DNA from: Tubulanus polymorphus
Lineage: Eukaryota > Nemertea > Palaeonemertea > Tubulaniformes > Tubulanidae
DNA: 64,000 nucleotides
NCBI RefSeq assembly: GCF_964204645.1
Contig: NC_134036.1
Location: forward strand, 1,550,001 to 1,614,000
Reading direction: 5' to 3'
Position numbers and translations under genes: made by a program. The notes beneath the pieces are model-generated. The model saw only the letters and a list, made by a program, of their open reading frames with translations, searched no databases and was not told the origin of the DNA. Numbering within the stretch: the stretch's first letter is position 1; each line of letters starts with the position of its first letter. Of this stretch, positions 35,746 to 60,769 are shown piece by piece.

Positions 35746-36498
35746 TGCTGATGGTGGATGGTCAGTGTGGTATTTTTTCTACGGATCGAGTGACATGTAG
35801 TATGATGGTGAATATGAAATGATGGTTTGTACAGTTTGTCAGTTGGTTTATCAGGGGACTGAATGTAACATTACCATCACGTTCTAACTAATACAATAAC
35901 ATATACATATCTATCCGTCTGTCTGTACCTCTAGCCTTCACGCCGGGGGGAGTGTCAATTAACCAGGTCACTCATGAACGCATGTCATGTTTATAAAGTG
36001 CACTTTTTCTTGAAACTGCCCCTCAAAAAAGCTCGACACGAGCCTGCGCGGCGAGCTGAAATAGATAATCCACGCATTTTTCTATACGACGACCAGATTG
36101 GAAAATGACGTCTTTTCTGGAACACAGCGCCCCCTGGTGTTAATACTTTGTGCGCCCATTTTCCTATGACATCATGAGGGGAATTCATGGAGGCCGACAT
36201 CGAAGACTGAGAGGCCGAAAATGAACAGATTGCGGTTCATTATAAAAATGCTGTCGTGAATCTATCTCAGCAGACATTCTCCATCCCAGTAGTCTTCCCC
36301 TCATCGTCCCCGAGTCTAGTGGAAGTGCTAATCACAATGTCGCTGTTAATTAATTAAACATCTCAAGTCGCGGATTCACTGTTTTCGACGTCGTTTCGTG
36401 TAGTCACGCGTGAAAGAGTTTGCGTTTTAGATTTTGTCGACTACGCCGTTTCGTGGTAATTAAATTAGAAAATCGAACAGCACCTGATAAACCCGGAC

Positions 36499-36782
<284 letters not shown>

Positions 36783-37699
36783 TATTTTTGGCGAAGAAAA
36801 AACGGATCCTACAGCCCTTCAAACAATCACAACCGTGCAACACAACAATGAGCAGCTACTGCTGTTAAAGTGCGGTGGAATAAGTCGTTTTTTGTTGGAA
36901 GGAACCAGAGTGACATGGAACCTGCACTCTATATCATTGTCATGTGAAGAGCGGACAATCGACTATCTCAAGCGTTTAGAAGTTGTTTTTTGATTTATTT
37001 TCCAATATTTATCTATAAACTCATTAGCAAATATTTGCCTTATTGTCATCTTCAGATAGAAATAGTGATATGACACCAGTCAGTTGCGCCAGCCAGTCAC
37101 TCTAATGTCTATTCCAACTTGACTAAGGAGGACTCCTCAAGCGAGATATTACCTGTCGTCGTAGCGCAGAGCAATAGTAAACATTCACGACATAATAAGA
37201 TCCGTTTGTAGTTTGTTCTGTCTTGTTTACGATCTCCTGTACTATTATCTCATTTCGATATCTCATTTTGATATCTCATTCATATCTCAATTATCATTTT
37301 TGCGAAGAGATCGTCGCATCTCAAACGACAACTTGCTGTCAACGCCACCAAAGTCTACACGAAATGGTAGTGAGTCCATTTACGTCATTTCAGACGACAA
37401 CGGTTACTTTTCACTTCGATCAATCGTTCACATTTGACGGCCACTATGACGTCATGCGACGCTTTAACAGCACAGAAGCCGGTAAAATGAAAGAATATGA
37501 TTGGTGCAATTTACTACAATAGCGCATAATTGACCAATCAAATGCAATCATCTTGTCGAACAGAATGCAAACATTGTAGCGTGAGAAGAAGTTCTGTAGC
37601 AGCAGACGACAGCCTCGATATCATCTAATCCAGAAATACATGTTCATTATTCTATCGAACAATCCATTCAAATTTTCGAATATTCTTGACACACAAAAT

Positions 37700-38130
37700 G
37701 CTTGCGCAGTCAAGGATTTTGGTTCAATAACCAATCTTTAAACAACTTGTGACCAGTCTAAACTCATTCTGGTTCTATTGCCAATGTAACAACTTAAGAC
37801 CAGTCTAAGCTCATTTTAGTTCTATTACCAATCTAACAACTTAAGACCAGTCTAAGCTCATTTTGGTTCTATAAACAATCTAACAACTTAAAACCAGTCT
37901 AAGCTCATTCTGGTTCTATAACCAATCCATTGCTAAGCTCATTTTGGTTCTATAAACAATCTAACAACTTAAGACCAGTCTAAACTCATTTTGGTTCTAT
38001 AACCAATCTAACAACTTAAGACCAGTCTAAACTCATTTTGGTTCTATAACCAATCTAACAACTTAAGACCAGTCTAAGGTTACTTTAGTTCTATAACCTT
38101 TAAGACCATAGTTCAGTTTCGACCTAAAAA
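37700..38130. repeat. About 43-bp tandem array (AACTTAAGACCAGTCTAAG unit)
   Basis: About nine units of the type CAACTTAAGACCAGTCTAAG plus CTCATTTTGGTTCTATAACC. The same unit is found inside inverted-repeat elements at 42585-42900, 46457-46600 and 53315-53738, which suggests the array grew from such an element. Confidence 0.85.
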
Positions 38131-38314
38131 TCAAAACTTTAGGCACAAGGTATTTTTAACAGAATAAATTCATAAAACATTCTATATTAACGACATTTCT
38201 TTGTCATTTTCTTTTGAAGTCTTTTTTCAGAAGCGATATTGTTACCAATTGCCAAAAAAACTAGAATATCCATATCTGGCTTTTGTTAAAGTGTACATCC
38301 ATCTCTCGTTACAG

Positions 38315-41300
38315 GGCTACGGAGGATATTTCTTGAGACACGCTCGGGCAAAAGGCCAACCGATCCAATTAGGTACGTAAAAGACACGACACAAACAGAG
38401 GACAAAAGAGACAAAACGTGATGAAATATTTGCCACGATCCACAAAAGCTTGGTAGGGTGGAGTAGGAAAATGAACAAAGCTTCACGGGTTCAAATAGAT
38501 GACTCGCTAAAGTTGATACGTCAACAAAATCGTCGTAAAATCGAACAAAAGGGTACAAAATATATTGAGTCACGCACAAAAGAACAGATTGATTCTAACC
38601 GATCATCTTGCTCCACGCATTCTAACAAAATTCGGGCCACACAAAAATATGAGTACCATACAAATGAACAAATATGGTATTGATTCGTATTAATCGCTCT
38701 GATGTTCAGGATTGATAAAAAGCAAGAAAACTAACTTTAAAGTCTAGATTGAAGCCTTGAAAAATAACTTCTCAATATTGTCGACAAGGAATAAAATGAT
38801 GTAAGTTATATAATATCATGCATCGATAGATTGATCGGAAATAACGCATATTATATATTGCTTAATATTGTCGACAATGAATTATATAGTATTGGGGCTC
38901 AATAAAGTTATTTTTGGATTTGAATATCGATTAACCGGCAACCAGTCTAGCCACGCTATATTGATGACGTAGTGAACGCCAAAATTCACGATTCTGATCG
39001 TTATTTTGAAACATCATAGAAAAGTTTCAATTTCTACGATTCAATTTCTGATTCGGCATAGTTTTGATAATTGGTTTAATTCAGAAAAAAATGTTGATTT
39101 CAGTTGATTTGAAACCACTAGTGCCACCTGGCGGCTTCACCTGTCGTGCTAGAATGTAACTGTGACCTCATCAAAAATGTTGATTTCAGTTGATTTGAAA
39201 CCACTAGTGCCACCTGGTGGCTTCACCTGTCGTGCTAGAATAATGTAACTGTGACCTCATCAAAAATACCATGAAAGTCTAACATCGATTGGGCATTTGA
39301 TTAGAACAAAAGAAAAACTTAAAACTTGTTTATGAAAATGGAAATCGATTTCTATTTCAGGCTGTCAGGGAGTTATTCAGAAACCCGGAGAGTACATATT
39401 CAAATCTAACGGTCGACCGGAAGGGGAGGCGCCTACACCGGTTTGCGTGACGTATTTCATAGCGCCACCTGACATGATCGTCGAGATTGAATTCCTGGAC
39501 TTCACGATCAGCTGCGCCACCATGGGCCACGAGGGCATTTTACAGGTAAAACTGACAACATAGAAATAAAAAACCGCATGATTTGTAGCGAAGAAAGCTG
39601 CTTTACTACTAGCGACACCTGGCGGACTGTTATACCTGCCACAAGTGGAATCCTCTATGGCCACATTAGCTACTGTCCTTCTACACACTAGTGACACCTG
39701 GTGGATCCATACCTGCAGCAAGTATGGAATCCTACTGCTGCAGTCGTTGATATCCCACTGCACACTAGTGACACCTGGTGGATCCTTACATGCAACACGT
39801 GGAACCCTGATCCCTGCAATATAGTTGATGCCCTACTGCACACTAGCGACACCTGGTGAATCCCAACATGCCACACGTGGAGCGGCTTATCTCAAAGACA
39901 AATCTCTCTATTTCTACAGATATTCGACGGAATGGAGATTGCAGGCCACACGTTCCCGGGATACGACCATCCTCTGCCTCACGCCCAGCGGTATCGTCTG
40001 TACTGTAGCCAGAGGAACGTGCCCACCGAAACGTTCACATCCAACCAGAACGTGGCCATGATCAACACTATCGTACCGGCAACAGGAGAGGGCTACAAAA
40101 TACGCGTTCAATTCAAGAAACATTCACGACGTGAGTAGTGACCGAAAACCGACAGAGCAACGCAGTCAATTATTACCAGGTGGCAGCACCTTACTGCGTG
40201 ATCTTAAATCTTTGTCAATTTTCGGCGCTAGGTGGCAGCACCTACCGGTAAAAAACGTTCAAAAGTTTCAGATACGAATTTTTAGCATATCCTCTAATCC
40301 TAATTTAACTAGTTATGGAGCTGATAATGCGATGTTTACGTAGTTGGTACAAAACCGTCCAGGAAAATGCCCAGATCAAGCTACTGCAACTATTTTGCCA
40401 CTTCGTCAGCTAGGTGGCAGCACATGCCAGTACTCATTGTCTTTCTTGTTTTGTTTTCGACAGCCTGCAACGTGTATCTGAGCGCCAGCGAAGGTATCTA
40501 TACTCTGTCCAATCACGGAATGCGTAACAACTGTTCGGCCGTCGTGTCAATGTTCGGACCGGCCACGGCTATCGTCGACAGCGTGAACATCGGCGCGACA
40601 ATAGAGGGCGTTGTGCACACTAAGGAAGTCGGCGTCAGTCAGAAGGTAACAATGTCTAGGTCACCGAAAAAGCGACCTCTAACGACCAACTTGAGCACCA
40701 CATTATTATCATTATTTATCGTACATAAGTTAAATTCGATTAAGTTTCGTAATTTCGTCAACCTCAACAAAATGGTTGTCTCCATCAAATCCCTCTATGA
40801 CGTCATAAGGAGGTTTATGGAGGTTGTCATATTTTCTCATGAATTTACACCGTTTTTCTTGTGAAATAACTTTTCTCTGATTTTAAAGTTTTTATTCATT
40901 TTTTTTTATTTTTTCTATTTTTTCGATTGATTGCACTTGCGTTTAAAACCCGACCCGTTAAATCAATAAAGATGGCGTCGAAATTAGTAAGTAATATAGA
41001 AGAGACGAAAATTGATCGTCATTCGTCGTCGAATTGAGGAGTCTTCCAGAAATATAGCCATAAAATATCACTATGACATCATCGAATTTACAATGACGTC
41101 AACGTAAAAATGATATCGGTGGCGACGTTTAGGCAACATTTATGACTTTTGATTGAGAAAAAACAAAAATTTGAAACAATGTTTTAACGATGTCACACGA
41201 TGACCAGATTTAAAAACATGATGTAGTCATCTTTTCTGGAAGACAGAGCCCCCTGGTGTTAATATTTTGTGTACGTCCTGTATCTCGCTCTGTTTTTGGA

Positions 41301-42410
41301 AGGAAAGCAACATAACACACACGTTTTAAGATAATTCCGAACATTTACAGGAGAAATCATCATTTCGACCTTTTTTTTTTAATTTTAGAAAAAATTTTTT
41401 GAATATTGCGTCAAGTTTATTTTCCTTTTTTTGATATTTAAACATGTACAAATAAAATGCTTTTACGTCTTAAGTTCTGTATATCACTTTGTGTATACCT
41501 TTGAGCAACTGCAGCCCCTGCACGTCACCACCCCCGACAACCCCCACCCTCCCTATTTATGTTTACTTATTGAATTTGTTTATTCACCTTTTTAAACTAT
41601 ATCTAAAAATTGTATGATTTTATGTGACTAATTATCGACGTATAACACGGAAATTGGAGGGCTGAAATTGGAAAGCAGATTTTTAACGAACGTTTCATCA
41701 TCATTTTTTTTGGTCTTATTTCTCATAACAAACTTTAAAAATATTTTCAGTGTTTGGCGAAAAAGAAAAAAAACTACGCGGAATTCTTGTACGGAAACAC
41801 AATAGAACCTTCATACATGGCTTACTCGGGAATTCTGTGCGGCATGAAAACAAATAACGGTAAGCGGCGGATCCCTTAAATCTATTATCATTATCAAATT
41901 TGGCTATTTTAACTAATCATAATAAAAACATCATGGCGTACCGTAGAAACCACAGCAATTCTAGCCGGTTTCTACGGTACCCGATGATGTTTTATTGCTT
42001 GGTCTGTTTATCTTCAGTTTTGACACACTGCTTCTATTCTAGATCCTGTGAGTTAATATGCTTTGTTACTTGTTTTTCTGGTCATTCCACCTGATGATGG
42101 CTGCTAGTCAACAGCCGAAACGTTGGGTTTCATTATAATAAATTTGATCGTATAATTTTAGATTCGAATTGTGGGATTTCTTCATTTATCTACAGTATAC
42201 ACGGATTATAGTGTTTATTCGACAATTAACTAATCATATTTTCCTCAATTTTCTTTGCTAGTCGGCCTGGTTTACGATTTGCCCTGTCAGATGTCCGTCG
42301 TACGTTTGGTCTCCAGCGGAGAATACTATAATTCGATCACGTTCCAGTACGGTCCGATGGAGCAGAAAAAAGTCGGCGAATTCTCATCCATGGGAATCAC
42401 CTGTTCGTGA
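38315..42410 (+). CDS. CRHBP: Corticotropin-releasing hormone-binding protein, exons 2-7
   Basis: Secreted glycoprotein that binds CRH/urocortin-type peptides (DH44-like in invertebrates) and limits receptor access. Exons: 38315-38372, 39361-39545, 39920-40130, 40464-40645, 41751-41859, 42262-42410; all borders GT-AG, phases consistent. With proposed exon 1 (3609-3686) the product is 323 residues, numbered so. First CUB-like domain about 47-172, second half 179-322. Ten cysteines at 47, 74, 97, 136, 179, 201, 239, 268, 283 and 322 match the five successive disulphides of mammalian CRHBP. Diagnostic stretches: IFDGMEIAGHTFPGYDHPLP, SNQNVAMI, PCNVYLS, VVRLVSSG, VGEFSSMGITCS; N200-C-S retains the family glycosylation sequon. 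Exon 2 (38315-38372, GYGGYFLRHARAKGQ) is less certain than the rest. The stop is at 42408-42410. Introns hold repeats, including a hammerhead-like element in the last one. Confidence 0.93.
39110..39268. repeat. Direct duplication in CRHBP intron 2
   Basis: A unit of about 80 bp occurs twice: TTGATTTCAGTTGATTTGAA, CCACTAGTGCCACCTGG, then TGTAACTGTGACCTCATCAA. The second copy has three extra bases (AATAATG). Both end in the same CATCAAAAAT. Confidence 0.85.
39590..39870. repeat. About 80-bp repeat, four diverged units, in CRHBP intron 3
   Basis: Each unit has ACACTAGTGACACCTGGTGG, a following CATACCTGC-like segment and GTGGAATCC. The same unit appears singly near 8480-8530. Confidence 0.75.
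41922..42225 (+). mobile_element. 304-bp retrozyme-like element with hammerhead-like motif and 13-bp target-site duplication
   Basis: It lies in the last CRHBP intron and is flanked by TTAACTAATCATA at 41909-41921 and 42226-42238. Near the left end a 30-bp inverted repeat (arms about 41922-41951 and 41967-41997, CCGTAGAAACC / GGTTTCTACGG) forms a long hairpin. At 42091-42124 CTGATGA is followed by a GGCTG/CAGCC stem and then GAAACGTT, the order of conserved boxes in a hammerhead ribozyme. One extra T sits between CTGATGA and the stem. The tail (GTGGGATTTCTTCATTTATC) resembles the family H tail. Size and motif fit metazoan retrozymes or non-autonomous Penelope-like elements; no protein is encoded. 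Confidence 0.7.
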
Positions 42411-42584
42411 ATCCGTCGCCATTAGCAACGGCCCAAACGGAGGTAAGGCATCCATCCCAGTAGAGGATGCTTTATTTTCAATTATAACATTCTATCATGA
42501 TTTCGCCGATGCTAAATGGTCACCAACGACCAGACAAACTTAACATGCTCGGCTGGCACGCTGAAGTTCCGAGGTTCTAGTCCA

Positions 42585-42900
42585 ACGAGCCAGTTCCATA
42601 GTCACGGCTTGGACTTAAGACCGGACTGACTGTCTTAGTTCTATAGCCAATCTAACGACTTAAGACAAGTCTAAGACCATCTTGGTTCTTTAACCAATCT
42701 AACATCTGAAGACCAGTCTAAGCTCATCTGGGTTCTATAGCCAATCTTACAACTCGAGACTAGTCTTAAGATCGAAAACCATTTTCAAGAGTTTAGACTA
42801 TCGAAGACCAGTCTAAGCTCATTTTGGTTCTATAATCAATCTAACAACTTAAGATCAGTCTAAGATCGAAGACCATTTTCAAGAGTTAAGTTTAGGTTGT
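42585..42900. mobile_element. Inverted-repeat element type G3 with internal 43-bp units
   Basis: Starts GAGCCAGTTCCATAGTCACG and contains four to five units of the AACTTAAGACCAGTCTAAG type. The right end is not clear. Confidence 0.55.
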
Positions 42901-43158
42901 GTCAATTTCAATAATAATCGTTATTCTATTTCTGGACAGGGTTCAACGAGACAAAATGTTGTATGTTTTGAAGAAAATAAAACTGGACCAGACGAGCGAG
43001 AATTATACGCCGCGAAATCGAAAATTCAGCAAACAGAAAAACTTAACTAAACGACGAAACGAAATTTTATCATCAGGAATCTTGAAATAAACGCTCCGAA
43101 TAGAGACGGTCCCCCGCGAGGGGAACTCCCGCGTGTTACTCTAAACGGGCTTATAACC

Positions 43159-43325
43159 CAGGGCTCGGTTTCATAGATATGGAGGTAAAAATTGTCCCCG
43201 GGAACATTTTTAAATGTGTCAGTTATAACCATGGTTTCTCGTGGTTACTATGGTGGTTGTCACCCAGATTGAGGATTTACCCTTAGGGATAACTTTGATA
43301 CTCAGTCTATGAAACCGGGCCCTGA
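43159..43325. mobile_element. Short inverted-repeat element, type G4
   Basis: Begins CAGGGCTCGGTTTCATAGAT and ends with the inverted form CAGTCTATGAAACCGGGCCCTG. About 167 bp, no coding capacity. It lies 750 bp downstream of the CRHBP stop. Confidence 0.7.
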
Positions 43326-44384
43326 AATACAGATTCTCCTATCTTCTTATTTGTATAAATCATATCCTGAATAGTAATTCAAAAAAATTCAGTAATGTCC
43401 GTTACGACTCCCAAAGCGGAGTTACAGAAAACTGATCGAATCAAATAATAATACACTCTGTTACACGACATTTCGACCGCGCGCGCAGAAAAAAAACATG
43501 TTCTATTTTACTTTTGTTGTTTTTAAAAGAAAAGCAAAACAATGTTGAAATGTATATCAGAACGATTGGAATAAAGAAAAGAAATTTTGCGAAAATAAAA
43601 ATTCGATTTGACTTTGTTTTCATATAATCGATAATCGATTAGTGTTGGTAACGCAGTCCAGGGGGCGCGTGCATTTCCGTTTTTTTCGGCCGATTAACCT
43701 CGGACTTTTCTACTCAAGAAAATGGAGCAATTGTGAGCGTATTTCATTATTGCTCAGAATGCACCTAGATGCGCATCTTATTTTTCGAAATATTTTCGGA
43801 GAGCACCCCCCCCCCCTCCCCAGATGTATAAGTAGTGGCCCAAGTAGGTAGTGCCTTTTCCGAAAAGCTAGATCCGCCCCCTGTAACAGGCAGTAACTAT
43901 ATGTAATTTAGCGGCGAGGTTTGAGCTAAGCCTTGACAGGAAACTCGAAAAAAGATAATTTGGAACCTAGGAGAAATTTGAACCTCGATTCTTCTGAAAA
44001 CGGAGCGTGGGTTTGACAAACGCCGTCTTAACACTTTTACCGAGGACACTTGCAGCGAAAAACGAACCGGCTTATTGGTGCTAGGTGAAAAATTATAGTA
44101 GAAACGTTTTCAGCGGAAATGAGACATTAGAATCTATCTATCTCGGTCCTCGCTCTATCTCACCTCAAATATTTATCGCTTCTTGTTGAAAAAATCTAAT
44201 ATCAAATTTCGAGGTTACCTAATTTTCTCTTCGTCGAGGGGATTCTTCTAAATCGACTAAATCGTCGAAAGAAATGTCACAACAAACATGAATTTTCGGT
44301 TCCGTTTTTCCATTGTTATTTTTTGTCGCGGGCGAATTTGTCTAAATCAACGAAATACGGTTGAAAAAAAGAAGTTTAACTTAC

Positions 44385-44900
44385 TGTAAACTAATTCGTT
44401 GTTCTCGTCTCCTTCATGGTCGACTGAACGCTGATTTATAATCCCGACAAAAAGCTCTTTTATCCTCAATAGATATCCACACACACGCACAAAATCCACT
44501 TAAAAATTCACATTTTTCGAGCTGTCGATAGATATTTCCAGTTAATCCAAATGAAAAATACACGATGCGCAATCTCTGTTTAAAGTTACAGCCACCTCTA
44601 GACCCGAACAGGTTCATAGTTTGAGGTGCAGTTAAAATAAAACTTCGCCTAAATCCAAAGGTAACCAACTTACATCACTATTATGGTCTTAACATACAAA
44701 GTGGTCAAATGTATATACATATATATATTTCAATATTGAATGTGATGACCTAAAAATGAAGCCTTGCTTCGAATGCGACAACAATAGCCGCTTTGGTGTC
44801 GTGAGAACGTATTCAAATGTTTGAAAATAATATCCGTTAAACCGTCGCAGTGACCTCGACGCGCCAACAGTTCTATAGGTGAGATTTTGTATCGTGATTA
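44385..44900 (-). CDS. Possible exons of an unidentified minus-strand gene (ankyrin-like fragment)
   Basis: Weak evidence. On the minus strand a frame near 44890-44780 reads SPIELLARRGHCDGLTDII, which resembles one ankyrin repeat (TPLHLAARRGH...), but a stop codon lies shortly upstream in the same frame. Lower down, 44430-44385 reads RSVDHEGDENNELVY between a plausible acceptor (AAATCAG|) and a consensus donor (A|GTAAGT). A following acceptor at 44342-44344 would give a short C-terminus. I could not connect these in phase. They may be a degraded ankyrin pseudogene or part of a real small gene driven from the octamer-CRE module at 45.1 kb. Confidence 0.22.
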
Positions 44901-45085
44901 CGTTTTGTAAAAGGATTAGGGATTTAATATCGATGCTTTGACGATGATCGAACCAACAAACCAACTTCTCGCAGTGGATTTAGCCAACTTGCATTATTTG
45001 GACAAGATCCCGTTTTGAAATTCTTGTACGTTTTGGTTGCCGTTCTCTGTTCAAATTTTCAGGATGCAAATAATAATAACATCCG

Positions 45086-45180
45086 GCAAATATGCTAATT
45101 TGCAGGTGACGTCACCATCTATACGAATGACAAATTTGTGCGCGGAGTTGCAAATATGCAAATACGCTGGTGACGTCACA
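45086..45180. promoter_or_regulatory. Duplicated octamer-CRE module
   Basis: Two palindromic CREs, TGACGTCA, at 45107-45114 and 45171-45178. Each is preceded by the same context, GCAAATATGC(A/T)AAT, so the units are GCAAATATGCTAATTTGCAG + GTGACGTCAC and GCAAATATGCAAATACGCTG + GTGACGTCAC. The second contains a perfect octamer, ATGCAAAT (45156-45163), and the first ATGCTAAT. Spacing between octamer and CRE is the same in both. POU and CREB/ATF factors would be the expected binders. The target gene is not known. Confidence 0.55.
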
Positions 45181-45855
45181 GGAATTTGAACCGGAATAAG
45201 CAGAAAAAAGACAATAAATAAGATTAAAAATTTAACTATATTGGACGGAATGATTCATATATTTTTCAGACAATTCTAAAACAATGTTTTTAATGAATAG
45301 ATTGAATTGTTCTCAACTTCGATTAAACTAATTAAAGCATCTTTACACAAGATATTATAAACAAATAATATATACAAAAATTAATTATCAGAATTTTAGA
45401 CAATAATTAGAATCTTAACTGCAACAGTTGTAAGGACAACAAGTTCAACTGGACAAAGATACTTTTAACAATAATTTTACAATAGTAACAATAATTTCTA
45501 ATTCATTTTTTGCAACGAATTTCAAATTTTTAATCACAATTTCACGCGGTCAATTCTGTTTTAAGGATGAAAACAATGAACTTCTTACACAATTTTACAA
45601 AATCAAAGGAATCACTCGAATCATGATCATCACATTTAACTAATGTATTTGAAAATGAGAAAAAAATCATTTATGAAAATATTTTTTTTTTTTAAGAACA
45701 TCAGGTATTCATGGGCTTCACAAAAAAAGTGAGAATTAGAATTAGAATTAGAGCCCTAACCTAAAATTGAAAAAAAGGAAAGTAGACATTGAATTCCTAA
45801 TTTCACGCCACAATGACGTTCTTAATTTACTCGATCAAGTCGGATGTTTTGGGAT

Positions 45856-58536
<12,681 letters not shown>

Positions 58537-58539
58537 ATT

Positions 58540-59810
58540 ACTTCAGTTCGTTACCGAAAAAAAAAACTTAGCACAAAATAAAAATAAGACAAGTTTAAAG
58601 TTATAAATCCGTGTGTTTGATAAATTCCTTTGAGCTACGGGTCACGAAAAAAGTACCGCTGATCGCTGCCGATTTTGAAAATACGGGAACTACTTAAACA
58701 TCTGAAGATAATCCCAAATACACCACCGTAACTGAATTAACCTTGCCTCGACAAATCAGGGCCGATAAAGGAACTATACTCCTAGTCGGAAAGAAATACG
58801 TTAGGACGACGTCAGAAAAAGGATTCTGTTTAAGTCTCCACGAGTTTGGTCAAACGTCCTCGAATAGGACACGTCCGAATTAGTCCCAGTTTGAAGCGAA
58901 GTACGAATTGAGGTTCGGTGAAATAAGCTAACGCCACAGAAATGACTTTGTTTTTGTCACCAGTCGCCGAGTTGGACGCGTCCAAACTATTTAGGCATTC
59001 GGGGTTTACCGCTCTGAAGCCTTCTGAATATCAAGCCGTTTTCAATACTTGTCATAATATGATAATGATATTGTGGATTTTAATAGAATTAATTCGCGCA
59101 CCTGGTAATTAGTCATAGACAGCAGACGATATCGAACTGTCTAAAAATGGCAGCCGACAATAGAACCGTTACTGTCTATACTGCTGTCTATAAACACTTC
59201 ACTGAACAAGATTTTACGATTACAATCTCTCAGTTAACTTACTCAAGCTTGAATTAGAAACTAAACGTATTTACCTTAAAATAAATAAGAACACAGGTCG
59301 GGGGGGGGGTGCTTGGACACCCCCTACTCCATAAAATATCAATTTGTCCCGAAAGTTTAATGGAAAATTTAAAATATCAACCGATACTTGAAAAGTTTCT
59401 ATCCATATTTATCAAATCCTCTATATTCCCAAAATGGCGCAATGTCTTCCGATATACGTCCTATTTTACAATATTTTGTACTAATTCCTACCACTTTGTT
59501 TTGTAATTTAATTCGTAAATAAAGCATTACATCATGACCCATTTGATTATATGATATACTCTATTTCAGACCCCAGATCCGCCCTTGCAGGAGATAATCT
59601 ATGAACTGTCCGGAATTTACCTGGCAAAATGACGCCTTGAACAGTTGGCTAACACGGTGGGCTCGTGCTGTGTCTTTGTAACAGACATAATTTTCCGTCG
59701 CTCTTTGATATCGGGGACTAATCCGAAATATTCACACACCGAACTGATTTATAGATCCTGTTTAGCAATGTTATTCAAAGTATAGATCTCGTGGTACACA
59801 CACTAAGTAG
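58540..59810. other. Spacer upstream of LRRC71
   Basis: It should contain the LRRC71 promoter (minus strand, just above 58536), but I see no TATA box. No other gene is supported here. Confidence 0.4.
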
Positions 59811-60085
59811 AAAAGATGGTCGCCTCCTATTTCTCCCTATGACATCATCATCAAATTGAGGAAACTTATTCATACATGGCTGCTTCCATAAATCCTCCTA
59901 TGACATCATCAAATTTACTGACTTATGTAGTAATCCTTTCTAGCAAAGTCGATTAATGAAATACATCCGGAGAAGATGATGGCCACTGCTGTTTCTCCCT
60001 ATGACGTCATCAAATTGATGCTGTCATAGTGACACATCGAGAAAAGATGGCCGCCTTCGTAAATCAACCTATGACATCGTCGAAT
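59811..60085. repeat. Degenerate repeat with AAGATGGCCGCC and TATGACATCATC motifs
   Basis: About four units of 60-70 bp combining a GATGG(C/T)CGCC-like box with CCCTATGACATCATCAAATT. The same pair of motifs recurs near 28130-28170, 29050-29190, 36100-36190, 41000-41280 and 51660-52100. Confidence 0.6.
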
Positions 60086-60159
60086 CGATGTGGCTACACT
60101 TTGGAAATCACGACCTCACTGATTAAATCCTCTCTTAAAGTGTCTATATCGCCGTACAG

Positions 60160-60451
60160 GAATTCGAATGACGTCAATGGGGGATTTTTAATGGACGAGA
60201 CGCACGATATTACAATATCGAATCGCGTGTTTCGCGATTATAATCCCGTTAAACATATCGCTGTCGATAATAATCAGAGTATTTCATCATCACCACTATC
60301 AGCAGCAGACGAGACCACTGAATTAATTAATATCTCACGATTAGAGAAAATATTAAAAAAAACAGAACCGTCACCAGAAAGTCGGATAATCGTTTTTAAT
60401 CCGTGTTGTCACGTGATGTGTGTGCGTGCGTGCGCATCTGGTTTTACGTAA
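60160..60451 (+). CDS. Candidate exon of an unidentified gene
   Basis: After a possible acceptor (CGCCGTACAG|, ending 60159) a frame stays open for 97 codons to TAA at 60449-60451. It contains MDETHDITISNRVFRDYNP, then VDNNQSISSSPLSAADETTE and RLEKILKKTEPSPESR: polar, mixed composition and gene-like codon choice, unlike the repeat-derived frames. No domain is recognised. The N-terminal part of the same frame before 60159 overlaps the GATGGCCGCC repeat and is unlikely to be coding. No strong donor site ends it, so it may be a terminal exon or a chance frame. Confidence 0.3.
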
Positions 60452-60769
60452 CCTGGTTGATGGTTGCATGTATATTATTTCTGTAGTCAGTACCGTGAAT
60501 ATCCATCATCTTCATCTCTGACACACTGACACTGTCAGCTAGACTGTACTATAGCCCTCTCTGATGATAGCGTGGATTACAAAAAAACTTCGTCTTCCTC
60601 GTATGAAAATACCTATGCGTAGTATACAGTGATGGAACCTCGTTTTAACGACCTCGCCCGATCGCAATCGGTTATAACGCAAACCTAGAATTCCCTTCCA
60701 TTCCAAATATGAAAATTGTAACTTTATGCTGGATATAACAGTGAACTATCGGTTATGATGGACAGATTT

